From the NCBI GenBank assembly GCA_002388005.1, contig DGLO01000095.1, positions 1 to 7,533 of the forward strand: DNA of 7,533 nucleotides, given 5' to 3'. Below the pieces are notes generated by a model. It did not search any database. It saw only the letters and a program-made list of their open reading frames with translations, and was not told the origin of the DNA. A program made the position numbers and the translations under genes. This DNA comes from Candidatus Neomicrothrix sp. UBA4542. Its GTDB lineage: Bacteria > Actinomycetota > Acidimicrobiia > Acidimicrobiales > Poriferisodalaceae. Shown here piece after piece: positions 6,106 to 7,533 of the stretch. The first letter of the stretch is position 1. The number at the start of each line of letters is the position of its first letter.

Positions 6106-7128
6106 CTACTTAGGTCGTAGCCCTTTCGGGGTTCCACCAAGATCAGAACGGACCGATCCATCGAGGCTTCGGTCCGAGACTATGTACCGGCAGATGCGTT
6201 TTCCATGTTCTGACAGCGAGTCATATATAAACCGGGGCATCGACTGAGCCATAGGTTCGCGAAACCAAGGCGCGTAGTACTCGATGTTGGGAATTGAACG
6301 CGCTTCGTCGGACAGGTTTGGTGTACCTCCATGCCAGGCCCGAGGATCGCGAATGAGAACACTTCCAGCTGGGGCTGGGCAAACGGTACTCAATTTCATC
6401 CAATCTGGTTCCTCTTCGAGCATCGGGATTGGCTCATGAGAATGTTGAGTTCCTGGAATTTGCCGCGTCGGACCATTTAACGCGGTGAAGTCGGTCATGA
6501 GGAAGTTGCAGCAAACATAAGGACATGGAAGATCGCGGAGCGTTAACAAACCTCGGGGATCCCAAAACGCTCCGGAGAATCTGCTCGCACTGCTGTCGGC
6601 TGCGGCGACGTGATCTTCTACTTCACGGCGGTCACCCACATCGCTATGCAGCGGTTGATATTCGATCGCTCCGGGCAAACAAAAGTCGCCACCACCCCCA
6701 CGACAGATGTAGTCGGGTGATTCGAAGATGGCGTCAAGAATGGGAGTGACTGTTGGTAGATCAATGAGCATCGCCCACTCGGGATGGTGAACCTGGTGCC
6801 CGGTTGTGCTTGCCGACCCGAAGCTGTAGCGGTGGGATCCCCGGTTGCCCCGACGGGAGGTATCTATCTCCATGATTTCGGAGATAACGCGAGCGCACCC
6901 GCTTCTGATAGTCGCGAGTTGTTCTTCGGTGAGAGCGTCGCTCACAACGACGAATCCATCCCGATAGAAAATTCTCTTTGCGTCTTCAATTCGGTCGGGG
7001 GTGAGAATCTCAAGACCGGCAATGCCACTATTTCCGTTCAGATGTTCTCGCTGGCTTTGCAATTCGGGGGAGTGAGGATCTCGACCGACCCATCCGTAAC
7101 GCGCCCCCAGGGTCAGCGCGTCATTCAT
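6106..7128 (-). CDS. phytanoyl-CoA dioxygenase (PhyH) family iron/2-oxoglutarate oxygenase
   Basis: This 340-residue protein is predicted to hydroxylate an unactivated carbon using Fe(II), O2 and 2-oxoglutarate, releasing succinate and CO2. The iron triad is complete: H161-S-D163 (QPLHSDVGD) and H266 (RAWHGGTPN). R277 (DEARSIPN) is placed to bind 2-oxoglutarate. The double-stranded beta-helix core runs from about residue 135 to 285; GGGGDFCLPGAIEYQ before the HxD is typical of one bacterial PhyH subgroup, as I recall it. The first 40 residues look poorly conserved. The start at 7128 overlaps the end of the MetE-like gene by 8 bp (ATGAATGA), which points to translational coupling; GGTGA lies some distance upstream as a modest ribosome site. 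The family covers phytanoyl-CoA, ectoine, phosphonate and natural-product hydroxylases, so substrate cannot be given. O-demethylation by hydroxylating a methoxy carbon is also possible for this fold. Confidence 0.9.
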   Translation of the reverse strand: MNDALTLGARYGWVGRDPHSPELQSQREHLNGNSGIAGLEILTPDRIEDAKRIFYRDGFVVVSDALTEEQLATIRSGCARVISEIMEIDTSRRGNRGSHRYSFGSASTTGHQVHHPEWAMLIDLPTVTPILDAIFESPDYICRGGGGDFCLPGAIEYQPLHSDVGDRREVEDHVAAADSSASRFSGAFWDPRGLLTLRDLPCPYVCCNFLMTDFTALNGPTRQIPGTQHSHEPIPMLEEEPDWMKLSTVCPAPAGSVLIRDPRAWHGGTPNLSDEARSIPNIEYYAPWFREPMAQSMPRFIYDSLSEHGKRICRYIVSDRSLDGSVRSDLGGTPKGLRPK

Positions 7129-7533
7129 CCCGAGCGGCTTTCACCAGGTTTCTTACCAAGCGGATCGCTTCATCGTGCGGCACCCTGCCACATCCGCAGG
7201 AGGTGGACAGAAGCAAACGTTCTTCGCTCACGATTTCAAGTAATAGTTCGATCCGCTCCTTTAACGCTGCGACAGGCTGGGGTTCCTGCTTCACATCTGC
7301 AATGCCCGCGATAATTTCGATCGAATCAGGGATTTCAGAAAATAGATGACGATCGGCCCACTGACCCGCATGGCTGCATTCAACATGAACTCGATCAACG
7401 AATCCGTCCAGCATTTGGAGAAGAGGCATTAGCGAAGAAAGATTTTGCACGTCGGTTCCAGGACGTCGCGAAATATCGCCAAGGCAGAAATGAATGGTGC
7501 GGGTGACATCTCCGACGTCGCCAAACGGAGCGA
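7121..7533 (-). CDS. MetE-like (cobalamin-independent methionine synthase II family) protein, 5' end missing
   Basis: Only the C-terminal 136 or so residues are visible; the frame is open through the right edge, so the GTG at 7450 is internal. The fragment looks like the catalytic barrel end of the UroD/MetE superfamily (COG0620), where zinc activates a thiol to accept a methyl group. From the window edge, H14-F-C16 corresponds to the HxC zinc pair of MetE, E51 (HVECSH) to the glutamate ligand and C112 (TSCGCGR) to the last cysteine. EIPDSIEIIAGIADVK is characteristic of the short, stand-alone MetE-like proteins rather than of full-length MetE, but the total length is not visible. It is the first visible gene of the minus-strand block and overlaps the PhyH start by 8 bp. 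It may make methionine with an unknown methyl donor, or transfer a methyl group taken from a catabolic substrate; the sequence does not decide. Confidence 0.8.
   Translation of the reverse strand, partial: APFGDVGDVTRTIHFCLGDISRRPGTDVQNLSSLMPLLQMLDGFVDRVHVECSHAGQWADRHLFSEIPDSIEIIAGIADVKQEPQPVAALKERIELLLEIVSEERLLLSTSCGCGRVPHDEAIRLVRNLVKAARDE

Noticed and set aside
6784..7314. Plus-strand open frame of 176 codons
   Set aside because: It is entirely antisense to the PhyH and MetE-like genes, both of which have intact catalytic motifs; no family resemblance was seen.
1..7533. Search by eye for tRNA, CRISPR arrays, insertion sequence ends, toxin-antitoxin or defence genes
   Set aside because: No direct-repeat arrays, cloverleaf-like segments, transposase frames or such genes were seen; the non-coding space is under 600 bp in total and mostly in the two regions described.

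Overview
The window is a compact stretch of bacterial chromosome carrying seven protein genes, two of them cut by the window edges. Base composition is moderately GC-rich (mid-fifties percent by eye), intergenic gaps are short, and Shine-Dalgarno sites are visible in front of several genes. The enzyme mix (type I Baeyer-Villiger monooxygenase, single-component Rieske oxygenase, carotenoid-cleavage-type oxygenase, PhyH dioxygenase, SDR, cyclase-family protein, MetE-like protein) is what oxidative catabolic gene neighbourhoods of free-living aerobes look like. An environmental actinobacterium (for example an Acidimicrobiia-like lineage) or a similar heterotroph is a reasonable guess, but nothing in the window fixes the phylum.

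Layout, left to right. (1) 1-313, plus strand: 3' end of a cyclase-family (kynurenine formamidase-like) gene. (2) 330-2162, minus strand: complete Baeyer-Villiger-type flavin monooxygenase, convergent with gene 1. (3) 2163-2418: a 256-bp divergent intergenic region that must hold promoters for both flanking genes. (4) 2419-3633, plus strand: Rieske non-heme iron oxygenase alpha subunit, convergent with the next block. (5) 3684-7533, minus strand, read from right to left: MetE-like methyltransferase (5' end outside the window), PhyH-family dioxygenase, SDR dehydrogenase and carotenoid oxygenase family protein. The first three of these are tightly packed (8-bp overlap, then a 27-bp gap). The carotenoid oxygenase gene follows a 118-bp gap containing palindromes.

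How the genes may work together (inference): four mechanistically different O2-activating enzymes lie within about 7 kb, namely FAD/NADPH, Rieske plus mononuclear iron, four-histidine iron, and iron/2-oxoglutarate. They sit beside an alcohol/ketone dehydrogenase and a metal-dependent hydrolase-like protein. Together they could shorten or open a hydrophobic, possibly methylated, terpenoid, apocarotenoid, steroid or aromatic compound: alkene cleavage, hydroxylation, oxidation to a ketone, Baeyer-Villiger ester formation, hydrolysis. The MetE-like protein could take up a methyl group, or may be a methionine synthase present by chance. No transporter, regulator, ferredoxin or reductase is in the window, and I see no mobile element, CRISPR array, RNA gene or defence system.

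Start codons were re-chosen for three genes (Rieske 2419, carotenoid oxygenase 5150, SDR 6078) because a ribosome binding site and family length favour them over longer open frames.
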